Shown here in pieces: positions 51,333 to 56,166 of a DNA stretch of 64,000 nt. The notes under the pieces were generated by a model. That model worked only from the letters and a program-made list of their open reading frames with translations, was not told the origin of the DNA and did not search any database. A program made the translations under genes and the position numbers. The first letter of the stretch is position 1. Every line of letters begins with the position of its first letter. Origin of the DNA: Lingula anatina (lineage: Eukaryota > Brachiopoda > Lingulata > Lingulida > Lingulidae); the NCBI RefSeq assembly GCF_001039355.2, contig NW_019775431.1, positions 350,775-414,774 on the forward strand, written 5' to 3'.

Positions 51333-52196
51333 TAAATCTAATTGTTGATTTATTTATCAATTTGCCAAATGGCTACACAATCTGATAACAGTATGATCAT
51401 AAGGCTCAGAGAACAGTTCCAAGTTACACTAGCAGATTCATAGAAATTACTTCAGTTGTTATGTTAAATTAATGTTTTATTTAGGACAAATTATAATTTA
51501 ATTAATAATTGCTTTTTTTAATGAAGAAAATCTGTTATTCTTCCAATTCTAGACATTTTGTTGAGGCCTGCGGAGATGCAGTGGAGCTGAACGCGGGTCT
51601 AATTCTCTCTGAGCAGTATGAGTACCACGAGAGTCTGAAACAGGGCTTCAAGGAGTTGAAGGACAGGTTATCAGAAATTATGCAGGAAAGGGTAAGAAAT
51701 GGAGGATACTGGTAGCAACTTTTTATGTCTGTGTTTGTGTGTGGGGAGGGGGAGGGGGGAGAGCCTTATGTCACCTGTTTCTCACTAGTACTTTAATAGC
51801 ACATAGATTAATAGAAGCCTTCTTATTGAACCAGTTTCACTATTTAAGGCCTCATCCAGAATAGGGGACTAACTGATCTGAGTGTCAAACATGGCCAACC
51901 CATTTGAATACTTCCTCACGGGATATCTGTTCAGTGTCTATTAGGGGATTAGATGGCAAGCTTTGTAGTGGGTTGCCAAATTTGACCCTCAGACTAGTTA
52001 GTCCCTATTTTGGAGGGACCCTAAATGACAGATTATATGCAAATCTGATGTAAATGATATGTTAATGATATGCAAATCCTCTTTCTCTTCCCCCCAGGTG
52101 ATCACTGAAGAGGACCGCCTCAGTACCAGCAGCAGCAGGTCATCATTAACTTTATTCAATGTTATTAGTGCCACAGGCTCCACTAGCACTGTATAG
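1..52196 (+). CDS. DOCK9: DOCK-D (zizimin/DOCK9-10-11-type) Rho GTPase exchange factor, 3' part of gene, 40 spliced exons
   Basis: DOCK proteins activate Rho-family GTPases at membranes; the D subfamily acts on Cdc42 and, for some members, Rac. Forty exons join with compatible phases into an open frame of 1,685 residues ending at TAG 52194-52196, all with GT..AG introns. Order: pre-DHR-1 segment (exons 1-5), DHR-1/C2 (5-10), helical ARM-like middle (11-30), DHR-2 (31-40). Diagnostic strings are [58 protein letters not shown] and [17 protein letters not shown], which resemble vertebrate DOCK9/10/11 more than DOCK6-8 or DOCK1-5. The N-terminus with the PH domain is outside the window. Vertebrates have three D paralogues, so the symbol marks the subfamily, not one-to-one orthology. 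Exons and optional exons are itemised in separate entries. Splice sites are read by eye, without transcripts. Confidence 0.94.
1766..4389 (+). CDS. DOCK9: DOCK exons 5-10: DHR-1 (C2-like, lipid-binding) domain
   Basis: Exons 1766-1953, 2292-2450, 2815-2990, 3448-3535, 3967-4053 and 4297-4389. DHR-1 is a C2-fold domain that recruits DOCK proteins to phosphoinositide-containing membranes. Readable blocks are [59 protein letters not shown], a lysine/serine loop ([10 protein letters not shown]), [32 protein letters not shown] and [18 protein letters not shown], then [16 protein letters not shown]. The LLFTFYHV and NLPPGYL signatures are typical of DOCK C2 domains. No frame break is seen. Exon 8 follows a stretch (3269-3447) that is also open in the same frame but lacks a better acceptor, so the start at 3448 rests on the phase match. 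Confidence 0.91.
4399..4451. repeat. Perfect 21-bp inverted repeat just inside the intron after exon 10
   Basis: Arms 4399-4419 and 4431-4451 are exact reverse complements (left arm begins CCATTTGCCATCTCACG), separated by an 11-nt loop. The stem starts nine bases after the exon 10 boundary (GTATGTAC at 4390). It could fold in the pre-mRNA next to the 5' splice site. It may be a remnant of a small inverted-repeat transposon. No function is shown. Confidence 0.8.
4452..6481. other. Intron between DOCK exons 10 and 11: simple repeats, no gene seen
   Basis: AT-rich intron without a supported exon. It holds an A-tract at about 5366-5400 running directly into (TA)n at 5401-5432, a (CA)n tract at 5735-5779, a G-run near 6001-6013 and a second A-tract near 6091-6121. 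Short ORFs here are simple-repeat translations or chance. Confidence 0.7.
6482..9947 (+). CDS. DOCK9: DOCK exons 11-17: start of the helical middle region
   Basis: Exons 6482-6526, 8056-8171, 8366-8435, 8709-8915, 9096-9242, 9431-9514 and 9839-9947. Exit phases are 0, 2, 0, 0, 0, 0 and 1. The 45-nt exon 11 reads [15 protein letters not shown]. Later blocks are [87 protein letters not shown] and [20 protein letters not shown]. This is the alpha-helical armadillo-like region between DHR-1 and DHR-2 of DOCK proteins, which serves as scaffold and dimerisation surface in the family. Introns here are short (about 190-350 bp) except the one before exon 12. Confidence 0.91.
6527..8055. other. Intron between DOCK exons 11 and 12, ending in an (ATTT)n tract
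   Basis: AT-rich sequence with poly-T/ATT runs near 6730-6785, a G-run near 7204-7216, and an (ATTT)n microsatellite at about 7995-8053 that forms the whole polypyrimidine/branch region up to the exon 12 acceptor CAG. No gene is seen. Confidence 0.75.
9771..9802. repeat. (GT)n microsatellite before exon 17
   Basis: About 16 GT units, 36 bp upstream of the exon 17 acceptor. It probably contributes to the pyrimidine-poor upstream part of that splice site. Confidence 0.9.
11372..11452 (+). CDS. Candidate cassette exon A (81 nt, phase 1-1) of DOCK
   Basis: AAACAG precedes it and GTAAAC follows it. Entered in phase 1 after exon 17 it reads [20 protein letters not shown] then TTASSR, without a stop, and leaves in phase 1, so including or skipping it keeps the downstream frame. 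The peptide is serine/threonine-rich and would sit in a loop before the helix that begins [12 protein letters not shown]. Its open frame, symmetric phase and AG/GT borders are the only evidence. Confidence 0.5.
12704..12793 (+). CDS. Candidate cassette exon B (90 nt, phase 1-1) of DOCK
   Basis: It is preceded by CCTAG and followed by the consensus donor GTAAGT at 12794. In phase 1 it reads [16 protein letters not shown] then [13 protein letters not shown], open throughout and frame-neutral. The glutamine/proline-rich tail looks like a disordered linker. The acceptor pyrimidine tract is short (TGCCCGTTGGTCCTAG), which lowers confidence. The 25-bp minisatellite begins directly after its donor. 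Confidence 0.45.
12797..13340. repeat. 25-bp minisatellite with a five-unit (125 bp) higher-order pattern
   Basis: About 14 near-identical 25-bp units (core CCAGCACAATGTGGTGTTG) run to about 13165, followed by decayed units to about 13340. Variant bases recur every fifth unit: CCAACAC replaces CCAGCAC in units 2, 7 and 12, and GGTATT replaces GGTGTT in units 4 and 9. Blocks of five units therefore seem to have been copied together. The unit lacks stop codons and 25 is not a multiple of 3, so long ORFs appear in all three forward frames. These are not evidence of coding. Confidence 0.93.
13543..13584 (+). CDS. Candidate cassette exon C (42 nt, phase 1-1) of DOCK
   Basis: Bordered by CCAAG and GTAAAC; in phase 1 it reads [13 protein letters not shown], open and frame-neutral. 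The acceptor is weak: there is no clear pyrimidine tract and an AAG rather than YAG end. This is the least secure of the five. Confidence 0.25.
14993..15007 (+). CDS. Candidate 15-nt microexon D (phase 1-1) of DOCK
   Basis: A long pyrimidine tract ending TTCTTCTTGCTACAG precedes the 15 nt and GTAAAC follows. Inserted in phase 1 it gives ISAE plus a junction glutamate and keeps the frame. The strong acceptor next to so small a segment fits a regulated microexon. Confidence 0.5.
15780..16245. repeat. 42-bp minisatellite, about 11 units, alternating in pairs
   Basis: The core is CATGCTTCATAAATATATG followed by TCACACCTAACACAATGA. The six bases after the core tend to alternate between ACCTGT and ATTCTT, suggesting an 84-bp dimer as the copied block. 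Two units lack a TA pair. The core half TCACACCTAACACAATG resembles the older scattered motif in the same intron. Confidence 0.9.
16601..16621 (+). CDS. Candidate 21-nt microexon E (phase 1-1) of DOCK
   Basis: The pyrimidine-rich acceptor (TTCTCTGTGCTTTTTGGTCAG) and the donor GTACGT bound a 21-nt segment reading RFVPLY plus a junction glycine in phase 1. It keeps the frame. The donor is only moderate. Confidence 0.4.
18108..18875 (+). CDS. DOCK9: DOCK exons 18-19: middle region and start of a disordered linker
   Basis: Exons 18108-18286 and 18593-18875, joined in phase 0. Exon 18 reads [20 protein letters not shown], then [20 protein letters not shown]. Exon 19 starts [20 protein letters not shown] and continues into an alanine/threonine/serine-rich linker ([13 protein letters not shown]). 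The exon 19 acceptor TTATAAG is pyrimidine-poor; I chose it because it alone restores the conserved RIATLYLP frame. The exit donor is GTAAGT in phase 1. Confidence 0.9.
18876..19474. other. Intron sequence between DOCK exon 19 and the nested TRIM gene
   Basis: AT-rich sequence with an A-run near 19309-19321. It would include the 3' untranslated region of the minus-strand TRIM gene. I see no clear polyadenylation signal that I would commit to. Confidence 0.5.
19475..21678 (-). CDS. TRIM-family E3 ubiquitin ligase (RING, two B-boxes, coiled coil, NHL-like propeller), nested antisense in a DOCK intron
   Basis: Two exons, 21281-21678 and 19475-21056 (minus), are joined across a 224-bp intron (donor GTGAGG, acceptor TTCAG) in phase 2, giving 659 residues. 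RING, residues 39-83: C-x2-C ... CQHIFCLGC ... CPIC, the C3HC4 zinc ligands of a ubiquitin ligase. A type-1 B-box spans the splice junction (CDSCLRLG, then [16 protein letters not shown]). A second B-box follows near residues 185-225 ([16 protein letters not shown]), then a glutamine/lysine-rich coiled coil. The last ~270 residues hold repeated [17 protein letters not shown]-like units of an NHL/TRIM2-3-56-type beta-propeller. Such proteins ubiquitinate targets or bind RNA; the substrate is unknown here. Large expansions of this class occur in marine invertebrates. In-frame methionines at residues 19 and 24 are alternative starts. It has one intron, so it is not a processed retrocopy. Confidence 0.9.
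21679..21988. other. Upstream flank of the nested TRIM gene
   Basis: About 300 bp between the TRIM start and the foldback element. It would hold the TRIM promoter or 5' untranslated region. I see no confident TATA box or other motif. Confidence 0.35.
21989..22480. mobile_element. Foldback element with 158-bp inverted arms
   Basis: The left arm 21989-22146 and the right arm 22323-22480 are near-perfect reverse complements (a few mismatches) around a 176-bp spacer. The arms contain an internal palindrome-like stretch around ACCTGTTCAGGTGAAGG. The 13-bp string TATAATGCTACAA occurs directly left of the left arm (about 21980) and again at 22511, a possible target-site duplication or flanking repeat. 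There is no coding capacity, so it is non-autonomous. It lies just upstream of the TRIM gene. Confidence 0.88.
22481..23570. other. Rest of the intron before DOCK exon 20, with a truncated Helitron-like end and an N join
   Basis: AT-rich. A single N at 22972 is followed directly by about 35 bases (22973-23007) that match the right terminus of the element at 25239-27265: the GAGGCGGTATCGCCTC hairpin, then CTAG. The rest of that copy is missing, so the N is probably an unsized gap. No gene is seen. Confidence 0.65.
22972..22972. other. Single-N join
   Basis: One N directly before a copy of the Helitron-like right terminus. The missing remainder of that element suggests an unsized gap. Confidence 0.8.
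23571..25209 (+). CDS. DOCK9: DOCK exons 20-22: serine/glutamine-rich linker and return to helices
   Basis: Exons 23571-23709, 24676-24818 and 25143-25209, exit phases 2, 1 and 2. Exon 20 reads [20 protein letters not shown] and is low-complexity. Exon 21 begins [20 protein letters not shown] and returns to conserved helix [20 protein letters not shown]. Exon 22 reads [20 protein letters not shown]. The conserved [10 protein letters not shown] block matches the DOCK-D middle region after its variable linker. Exon 21 has a possible alternative acceptor 90 nt upstream, entered separately. Confidence 0.88.
24586..24675 (+). CDS. Candidate in-frame 5' extension of DOCK exon 21 (alternative acceptor)
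   Basis: TTACTCTTATTTTAG at 24571-24585 is a credible acceptor. Using it adds exactly 90 nt with no stop, beginning [15 protein letters not shown]. This resembles the true exon start [16 protein letters not shown], and the bases are also alike (GTCCAAGTCAATTGGTCAAC versus GTCCCAGTCAGTCGGTCAGC). It looks like a local duplication of the exon start with its splice site. Whether it is used is unknown. Confidence 0.4.
25239..27265. mobile_element. Probable Helitron/Helentron-type non-autonomous element in a DOCK intron
   Basis: The left end carries ATTGTACCACCAGC at 25239-25252 and the right carries its reverse complement GCTGGTGGTACAAT at 27218-27231 (subterminal inverted repeat). The right end continues with the hairpin GAGGCGGTATCGCCTC, a short spacer and CTAG followed by T, the layout of Helitron 3' termini (hairpin then CTRR). 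The same terminus occurs at 22973-23007. The GC-rich left end contrasts with the AT-rich intron. Much of the interior is N (25658-26620). The interior repeats TGACCTTTGACC-like strings on both sides of the gap. Exact left boundary uncertain; no transposase is visible. Confidence 0.6.
25658..26620. other. Assembly gap (963 N)
   Basis: Run of N within the Helitron-like element. ORFs reported across it are meaningless. Confidence 0.99.
27537..30638 (+). CDS. DOCK9: DOCK exons 23-26, including an 18-nt microexon
   Basis: Exons 27537-27590, 28100-28117, 30135-30253 and 30523-30638, exit phases 2, 2, 1 and 0. Exon 23 reads [18 protein letters not shown]. Exon 24 is 18 nt (SMEEDER with junction residues) with acceptor TATTTACAG and donor GTATAA. 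Exon 25 reads [20 protein letters not shown]. Exon 26 reads [20 protein letters not shown], matching the vertebrate block before the C-terminal half of the helical region. Exon 24 is symmetric (phase 2-2) and both exons 24 and 25 start with C-ATG, so exon 24 may be optional. The exon 26 donor (GTGGGG) is weak but phase and homology fix it. Confidence 0.87.
27870..27904. repeat. (TTTA)n microsatellite in the intron between exons 23 and 24
   Basis: About nine units of TTTA. The same motif recurs near several other DOCK exons. Confidence 0.9.
28118..30134. other. Intron between DOCK exons 24 and 25: no gene seen
   Basis: AT-rich intron with a C-run near 29460, an A-run near 29672-29691 and (TTTA)n at about 30001-30042. 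No supported exon or structural element. Confidence 0.7.
30821..30898. repeat. 39-bp exact tandem duplication
   Basis: Two copies beginning AGGTTTTTCACTATATCC sit head to tail in the intron between exons 26 and 27. Confidence 0.9.
31009..32445 (+). CDS. DOCK9: DOCK exons 27-30: helical region before DHR-2
   Basis: Exons 31009-31146, 31469-31525, 31873-31998 and 32332-32445, all joined in phase 0. They read [20 protein letters not shown], then [58 protein letters not shown] and [20 protein letters not shown]. These match the conserved vertebrate blocks (STRNEAS, YLLMRNNFE and RFQESL...ANSD) just before the DHR-2 domain. The splice sites are good (TTCAG or TCCAG acceptors; GTAAGC, GTAGGT, GTCAGT and GTAAGA donors). 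Confidence 0.92.
33445..34513. repeat. First copy of a 1,069-bp direct duplication (probable assembly artefact)
   Basis: Matches 34516-35584 at a constant offset of 1,071 bases with no difference that I noticed. The two are separated only by the bases NC (N at 34514). Identical neutral intron copies on either side of a one-base gap suggest two overlapping contig ends that were not merged. Confidence 0.85.
34514..34514. other. Single-N join
   Basis: One N between two apparently identical 1,069-bp stretches; probably unmerged overlapping contig ends. Confidence 0.85.
34516..35584. repeat. Second copy of the 1,069-bp direct duplication
   Basis: See the first copy at 33445-34513. The sequence continues into unique intron at 35585. 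Small ORFs inside (for example minus strand 34735-34956) duplicate those in the first copy and show no coding sign. Confidence 0.85.
36107..36130 (+). CDS. Candidate 24-nt microexon F (phase 0-0) of DOCK
   Basis: A pyrimidine-rich tract (TTTTTTCTTTTTGATTATGA then CGCCAG) precedes it and GTAAAA follows. It reads FWARQERQ in phase 0, between exons 30 and 31, and keeps the frame. Confidence 0.42.
36227..36256 (+). CDS. Candidate 30-nt microexon G (phase 0-0) of DOCK
   Basis: Acceptor TTGACTTTGACTGGAG, donor GTAAAA; reads [10 protein letters not shown] in phase 0. An internal CCAG at 36244-36247 would give a 9-nt version (EKQ). Frame-neutral. Confidence 0.42.
36362..36382 (+). CDS. Candidate 21-nt microexon H (phase 0-0) of DOCK
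   Basis: Acceptor TTTTTTACCACTTTATCCCAG and donor GTAAGA are both good. It reads GPIAVRM in phase 0 and keeps the frame. It is the third such segment within 280 bp. Confidence 0.48.
36726..36919. mobile_element. Near-palindromic 194-bp foldback element
   Basis: The ends CTAAGGGTGCTTTCACAATG and CATTGTGAATGTACCCTTAG are inverted repeats, and the similarity continues inward through most of the element (for example CTCCATGGA on both sides). It is non-coding, so a MITE-like element is the best reading. No clear target-site duplication is seen. Confidence 0.8.
37462..37540. repeat. 79-bp hairpin (short inverted repeat)
   Basis: TTAGATGTCTGAGGCAC at the left pairs with GTGTCTCAGACATCTAA at the right, with GGGGG/CCCCC continuing inward. 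It is a small foldback or MITE remnant in the intron. Confidence 0.7.
39577..39670. repeat. Short minisatellite (unit about 29-37 bp)
   Basis: Three copies of a unit containing TATAGGAGAATGGATGTAG, with small indels. Confidence 0.75.
42950..49480 (+). CDS. DOCK9: DOCK exons 31-35: N-terminal half of the DHR-2 catalytic domain
   Basis: Exons 42950-43165, 43730-43787, 47772-47881, 49036-49158 and 49367-49480, exit phases 0, 1, 0, 0 and 0. DHR-2 holds the exchange activity; its lobe A mediates dimerisation. Exon 31 reads [20 protein letters not shown], then [20 protein letters not shown]. Exon 32 reads [19 protein letters not shown]. Exon 33 reads [20 protein letters not shown], then [12 protein letters not shown]. 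Exon 34 reads [20 protein letters not shown]. Exon 35 reads [20 protein letters not shown], then [16 protein letters not shown]. All line up with DOCK-D DHR-2 lobe A and lobe B. The exon 32/33 junction residue is glutamate; a 12-nt candidate microexon lies between them. Confidence 0.93.
43338..43505. mobile_element. 168-bp terminal-inverted-repeat element flanked by AAATG
   Basis: Starts CAGGGGCGGAT and ends ATCCGCCCCTG, perfect 11-bp inverted ends. It is flanked by AAATG at 43333-43337 and 43506-43510, a possible 5-bp target duplication. The CAGGGG ends resemble hAT-type elements. A diverged partial copy lies at about 56080-56166. Non-autonomous. Confidence 0.75.
44555..44566 (+). CDS. Candidate 12-nt microexon I (phase 1-1) of DOCK
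   Basis: TCTTCGCTGTGTCAG before and GTAAGT after are both strong. Included, it changes LKRR-E-IYPEG to LKRR-GKLRK-IYPEG, adding four residues (two extra basic charges) inside DHR-2 lobe A near the exon 32/33 junction. If the donor is ignored the frame runs on to a TAG at 44625-44627, so a short alternative terminal exon is a second reading. Confidence 0.5.
45831..45929. repeat. 99-bp foldback element
   Basis: GAAGCTTGATTGCAAACCC at the left is matched in inverse by GGGACTGCAAATTGAGCTTC at the right, with CACTGTGTATAA pairing further in. Small non-coding inverted-repeat element. Confidence 0.7.
48095..48677. mobile_element. 583-bp PIF/Harbinger-like MITE with TAA target duplication
   Basis: Ends TACCCCGTTCACACT and AGTGTGAACGGGGTA are exact inverted repeats, flanked by TAA at 48092-48094 and 48678-48680. 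TWA target duplications are characteristic of PIF/Harbinger. The interior is rich in CG and in ACCGG/AACCGGTT-type motifs, unlike the surrounding intron, and encodes no transposase. Confidence 0.82.
48876..49021. repeat. (TTTA)n and (ATT)n microsatellites before exon 34
   Basis: (TTTA)n at about 48887-48912 and (ATT)n at about 48975-49021. Between them is a stretch starting TTTCAG/GAGG (48928) whose bases 48935-48952 match 16 of 18 bases of exon 34 (49044-49061). Confidence 0.75.
49905..52196 (+). CDS. DOCK9: DOCK exons 36-40: catalytic half of DHR-2 and C-terminus
   Basis: Exons 49905-50048, 50410-50623, 50989-51280, 51553-51691 and 52098-52196 (stop TAG). Exon 36 reads [20 protein letters not shown]. 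Exon 37 reads [20 protein letters not shown], then [11 protein letters not shown]. Exon 38 reads [20 protein letters not shown], then [20 protein letters not shown]; the last segment is the helix-10 insert, which in DOCK9 carries the valine nucleotide sensor that expels the Mg-bound nucleotide, and it is intact here. Exon 39 reads [19 protein letters not shown]. Exon 40 ends [19 protein letters not shown] then [16 protein letters not shown] parallels TLHVFCAISGTSS of vertebrate DOCK9. The last residues S-T-V fit a class I PDZ ligand. Confidence 0.94.
51291..51333. repeat. (TTTA)n microsatellite next to the exon 38 donor
   Basis: Begins about 10 bases after the exon 38 5' splice site (GTCAGT at 51281). 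Confidence 0.9.
51856..52013. mobile_element. 158-bp foldback element before the last DOCK exon
   Basis: The left end CCAGAATAGGGGACTAACTG and the right end AGTTAGTCCCTATTTTGG are inverted repeats; pairing continues for about 45 bp (GTCTGAGGGTCAAA-type and GGCAACCCA-type blocks). It ends 84 bp before exon 40. Non-coding, MITE-like. Confidence 0.78.
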
Positions 52197-55100
52197 CAGC
52201 AGTAATAACTGGAAACCTCAACCCATAGACCTGTGTTTATACTCTCTATATATACTTTGGTGTATGTACCGTCGGTATATGTACACTCATATACCTGGTA
52301 CTTCAACAGTGTCAAAATCGACCCACTAATTTCGGGTTGTGGCCTTGTTTTCTAGATCATATTTAAATGGCTGATAAGTTAGCTTCATCCTCATGCTCTT
52401 GCCTAATCATTAAGTAGTTGAACCTACTTGTGCTATTTGGTTACCTTGACCTACATATGATCAGTACTGACTGTAAACTATATTTGCTGTGTAGTGGCCA
52501 TGCTCTAATGATATGTATAGCAATTCTGTAGGCCAGTGGTTGACTATGATCTGTTTGTGCTATGTTTACCTTGACCTACATGTGCTGAGTATTGAACTTG
52601 ACCTAAATGTGCTAAGTAGTCAGCTCATATGTTACACTCTAACAGGCTTGGTACAAGTAGCAGTTACCAGTACTAATTTACAATGACAAACCTGGACCTG
52701 ATTTGGCTCACTTCAGGTGGGTTTCTTAGATTGTGTACAATCTTAATTTTACACAGATAAGATTGAATTGTTTTAAACTTTTATTTTTTAATTATTATTA
52801 CAATTTTTTTTTTTGCCATCCTACTCGGACTTGGGTGTACAAAAAAGGAAAGATATAGAAAGGGATTGAATATCTCTCAAGTGCCTGAGGCAGACATCAA
52901 AATACATGTACTTTAATTGCTGTGGGATTTGTAGCCTGAATGCTAAATATGTTATTTTAAGGTAAATAATGTGACTCAGAAACTTTCCACAAGAAGATTT
53001 CACTAGCGTAGTTTGACATCTGCGAACTTTCAAGACAAAATTTAGACTAATGCGTGTAGTGGTTGAAATTTTGTTGAGCTTACTGCCTTGCTATAAATCA
53101 AATTAGTTTGTCTGAATAAATCTTCTTGTAGAGCAAGCACTGCCTTAGATTTACATGTATGTGTTATAGTTTGAAAATTGACCTATACTGGGTGCCCTTT
53201 CTCTCTGAAATCTCGACTTGTCTGTATGTGAATAAAGATAGATACACTGGCGTACTTAGTAACTACAATCTAAACGTCGACCTAACGGGTTCTTAGTTCA
53301 GTAGTTGACCTGCAGTCTGGACCTGCTTGTATGGGCCTCGATCTGAGAAGACTTGCAATCTAGATTTGCCTGTATCTAACGTGCCCTCTATTAGGGACAC
53401 GGGTTGAGTTTTTCACCAGTTATTCAAAGATATGTCTCTGGGTAACTCGTGGTATATTTTTCCACTGTGTTTATATAGAGGAAAGTTCACTTAATTAATC
53501 TGCGGACCTGGTAGAGGGTACATTAGACGTGGCTGTACATGTACCGTACATATGTACTATTCCTACTACTGTAACTTTGCATTTTTAATTTGCCTGCAGG
53601 TCACCTTATATATTGGATGATTAAGTCTGGAATTGCCTTTCGTTAATACCTACAGACAGGTTTCGATTTCGTGAATTTATCTTTAGTGGTGTACATTTAG
53701 TTGCTAATATCATTGTCATTTTTGTGTATTTAACATGCTGCCATCCTCACACTCACAAAGAAGCTAAGATTTGATTCAAATCAGTTTTATTAAAAATAAT
53801 AAAATTCTGCATAATCTTATTAGTTCCATTTGCAGGATTTATGTGATGCGTGGTACACGTATGCTGCGTATGCACGTATGTTTTGTGAAAACGCTTCATT
53901 GTTTGTATAGTGTTTTACACGTAAACTCATATATTGTCTGCATTCAGGGTGTTTTTTAAAGATTCATTGTACATTATCATCTTGCTTCAGTAACCAATAA
54001 ATGGTCGTTCAATGTAAATGTAATCTAAGAGATTTTTATTTTTACTTTACCTGCCCATTATACTGCACTAGTATGATGAACGGAAAAACAGTTTGTGCCG
54101 AAATAAATAATGAACGTGTTCATGCACATTCTTTTGAATGGACGCGAAACGTAAAATTTAAGACAAAAATAACAGGTGTCGCCTGCCACAAATTTGCTTT
54201 TAAGCTAAAAAAAATCTTAATAGTATTCCATGGTTAGCAAAATAACAGAATACGAATATTATACTTTGAATTAACGTAAAATATTAAAATAAATGTGGGC
54301 ATGAAGACACCAACAATAATGAAATGCAAAGATATGTGTGAATGGAGTTCAAATTATTCATTTAGTAATTAAAGTGTATTGCGCGTTGCATTCATTTTTA
54401 TCACTCGTTCAATAGGATGTGTCACATAAAACCCTTCAACATACAAAATTGCAGATTTTTAGACTGCATTTCCAGTAATTCTGTTTATCAAAGAAGTGGA
54501 TCTGAATGCTATTTCATCCCTGTCCAATCTAATATAATCCGCTTTGCTCCAAAGTTGTCTCGGTTTTTCAGATTCCCTGCTTGCGTTCCCTGGTGAAGGA
54601 GATAATTGTTTTCATTATCCATCGTATACCAAAGAGATTAGAGATTCCCAGAATCCTTGAAATCCAACTTCATCTGTTGATTCCTCGCGTTACCGCTATT
54701 ATTATCTCACCCCTCGCTGACATGCTATTCTTCAGTAACTTAATCCAGAATACCAACTGATATTGTCTGCCTTTCTAATTGAGTAGATAATAAATGAAAA
54801 CACCCACGCGAAAAGTAACCTACTGTATTAAATACCCTTGCTATGAAAAACGATAAGAGAAGTGTGGGAGGGAAAGAGGGAAGAGATACATATAAGAGTT
54901 ATATTCCAGGGGAGCATTTTTTGGTCGAAAAATTAAACAAAAGATTCGTAAAAGGTTTAATGTATTTTTACCTCTGTGATAACGATTTTGGCTCTTCACC
55001 AGATAGCCAGTGACACGCCAATGAAGGGACAAAACGCTATGTCCCAAAGACAAAAAACTTTTTGTCCCTTTAGAAAATAAATCGCTCCTTTTACAATCTT

Positions 55101-55272
55101 TACACAAAAGACTTAATTCAAACCTATTTTACTGCATTCTCTTCTAATAATATAATCAACGGGGAAATTTAAGGTAAATTAAAACTGTTTTTATTTAATT
55201 ACATTTTCTTCATATAATATAACATACAGCGAGATTTAAGAAAACTGCTTTGTTTTTCTGTCACTGTTCCAG
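52197..55272. other. 3' untranslated region of the exon 40 transcript and flank; intron if the alternative last exon is used
   Basis: No supported ORF. AATAAA hexamers at 53231-53236 and 53996-54001 are possible polyadenylation signals for the transcript ending in exon 40; neither can be confirmed by eye. The rest is AT-rich without recognised elements. Confidence 0.5.
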
Positions 55273-55333
55273 AGCCAGTTTAGTCATCATGGTGTCAAAG
55301 GACGACAGACGGGACATTACGACCCACCTCTGA
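55273..55333 (+). CDS. Candidate alternative last coding exon of DOCK
   Basis: A strong acceptor (TTTTTCTGTCACTGTTCCAG) precedes it. Exon 40 contains an internal donor CAGCAG/GTCATC at 52138/52139 in phase 2. Joining there gives SSSR-ASLVIMVSKDDRRDITTHL and stop TGA at 55331-55333, replacing [22 protein letters not shown]. Both tails start R-(S/A)-S-L and end with a class I PDZ-ligand pattern (S-T-V and T-H-L). If exon 40 is skipped altogether, phase 0 gives a different, longer tail (SQFSHHGVKGRQTGHYDPP...) to a stop near 55460, which looks less protein-like. Confidence 0.5.
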
Positions 55334-55680
55334 CCCCTTGGAGCCACAGCTGCCACCATCTTGAAACTAGGGAAAGAATTCGGTACCTTAATGACCACTT
55401 CCCGAAGGGTGCCAGATGGGGCTTGGAACAGTTTGCTTTTTCTGTTGTTGACAGTTAGAATGGTTGTATTCTAGTAAACTCATGGCAAGGTTATCTCCCT
55501 TGTCGAATGATGCAAGTCCGGGCCATTTTTATTTTCTCATTGTTTGAAGTTCTGAGTTCAAATAGATATTGTGCTTGACCGTATTGGGCAAAGCATGCCT
55601 GCAGTGCATGAAGTATGAGAAGCACACGTTTTTTTATGTACAGACACAGATGTGTCTGTACATATAGCCATCATCTGCGT
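55334..55680. other. Possible 3' untranslated region of the alternative last exon
   Basis: No conserved ORF. An AATAGA near 55559 is only a weak polyadenylation-like hexamer. A short near-palindrome ACAGACACAGATGTGTCTGT lies near 55641-55660. Confidence 0.4.
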
Positions 55681-55721
55681 CTGTCGTCGCCGTCGTCGCC
55701 GTTGCCGTCGCCGTGCACTTT

Positions 55722-56072
55722 TACCGATAACACGATAAGTGGAAAACCATTTTGCCTTTTGATTTGAAACTTGCAGAACTGATGAATATTCATAATACGC
55801 AGGTCAAGTTCGAAAATCAGCATGATCGGGTCACTTATAGGGAATTTATGCTGTTTTTTCACTTTTTTCAACATATATGCAGCACCGATAACACGATAAG
55901 TGGAAAACCATTGTACCTTTTGACTTGAAACTTACAGAACTGATGAATATTCATAATATGCAGGTCAAGTTCGAAAATCGGCATGATTGGGCCATTTTTA
56001 GGGAATTTATGCTGTTTTTTCACTTTTTCAGCATATATGCAGCACCGATAACACGATAAGTGGAAAACCATT
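55722..56072. repeat. About 160-bp tandem repeat, two full units and a third cut by N
   Basis: Units begin ACCGATAACACGATAAGTGG at about 55722, 55884 and 56045; the third is interrupted at N 56073. It is preceded by a CGTCGCCGTCGTCGCC-type GC-rich tract (55680-55713). Confidence 0.88.
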
Positions 56073-56073
56073 N
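56073..56073. other. Single-N join
   Basis: One N between a truncated tandem-repeat unit and a truncated transposon copy; probably an unsized gap. Confidence 0.8.
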
Positions 56074-56079
56074 ATTTTT

Positions 56080-56166
56080 TCTTCTGTTGGAAGACCATCA
56101 AAATGGAGGATGGATCAAAATAGATACTTTGGAATACTGTCAGAGAATATCTCTGGGTCCGCTCAT
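56080..56166. mobile_element. Diverged partial copy of the CAGGGGCGGAT element
   Basis: After N 56073 the sequence CTGTTGGAAGACCATCAAAA through TCTCTGGGTCCGCTCATG parallels 43424-43505. The left half is missing and the right terminus is degraded. Confidence 0.65.

Noticed and set aside
55671-56101. Minus-strand ORFs in the 160-bp repeat
   Set aside because: They duplicate each other because of the tandem repeat, and one runs into an N; no coding sign.
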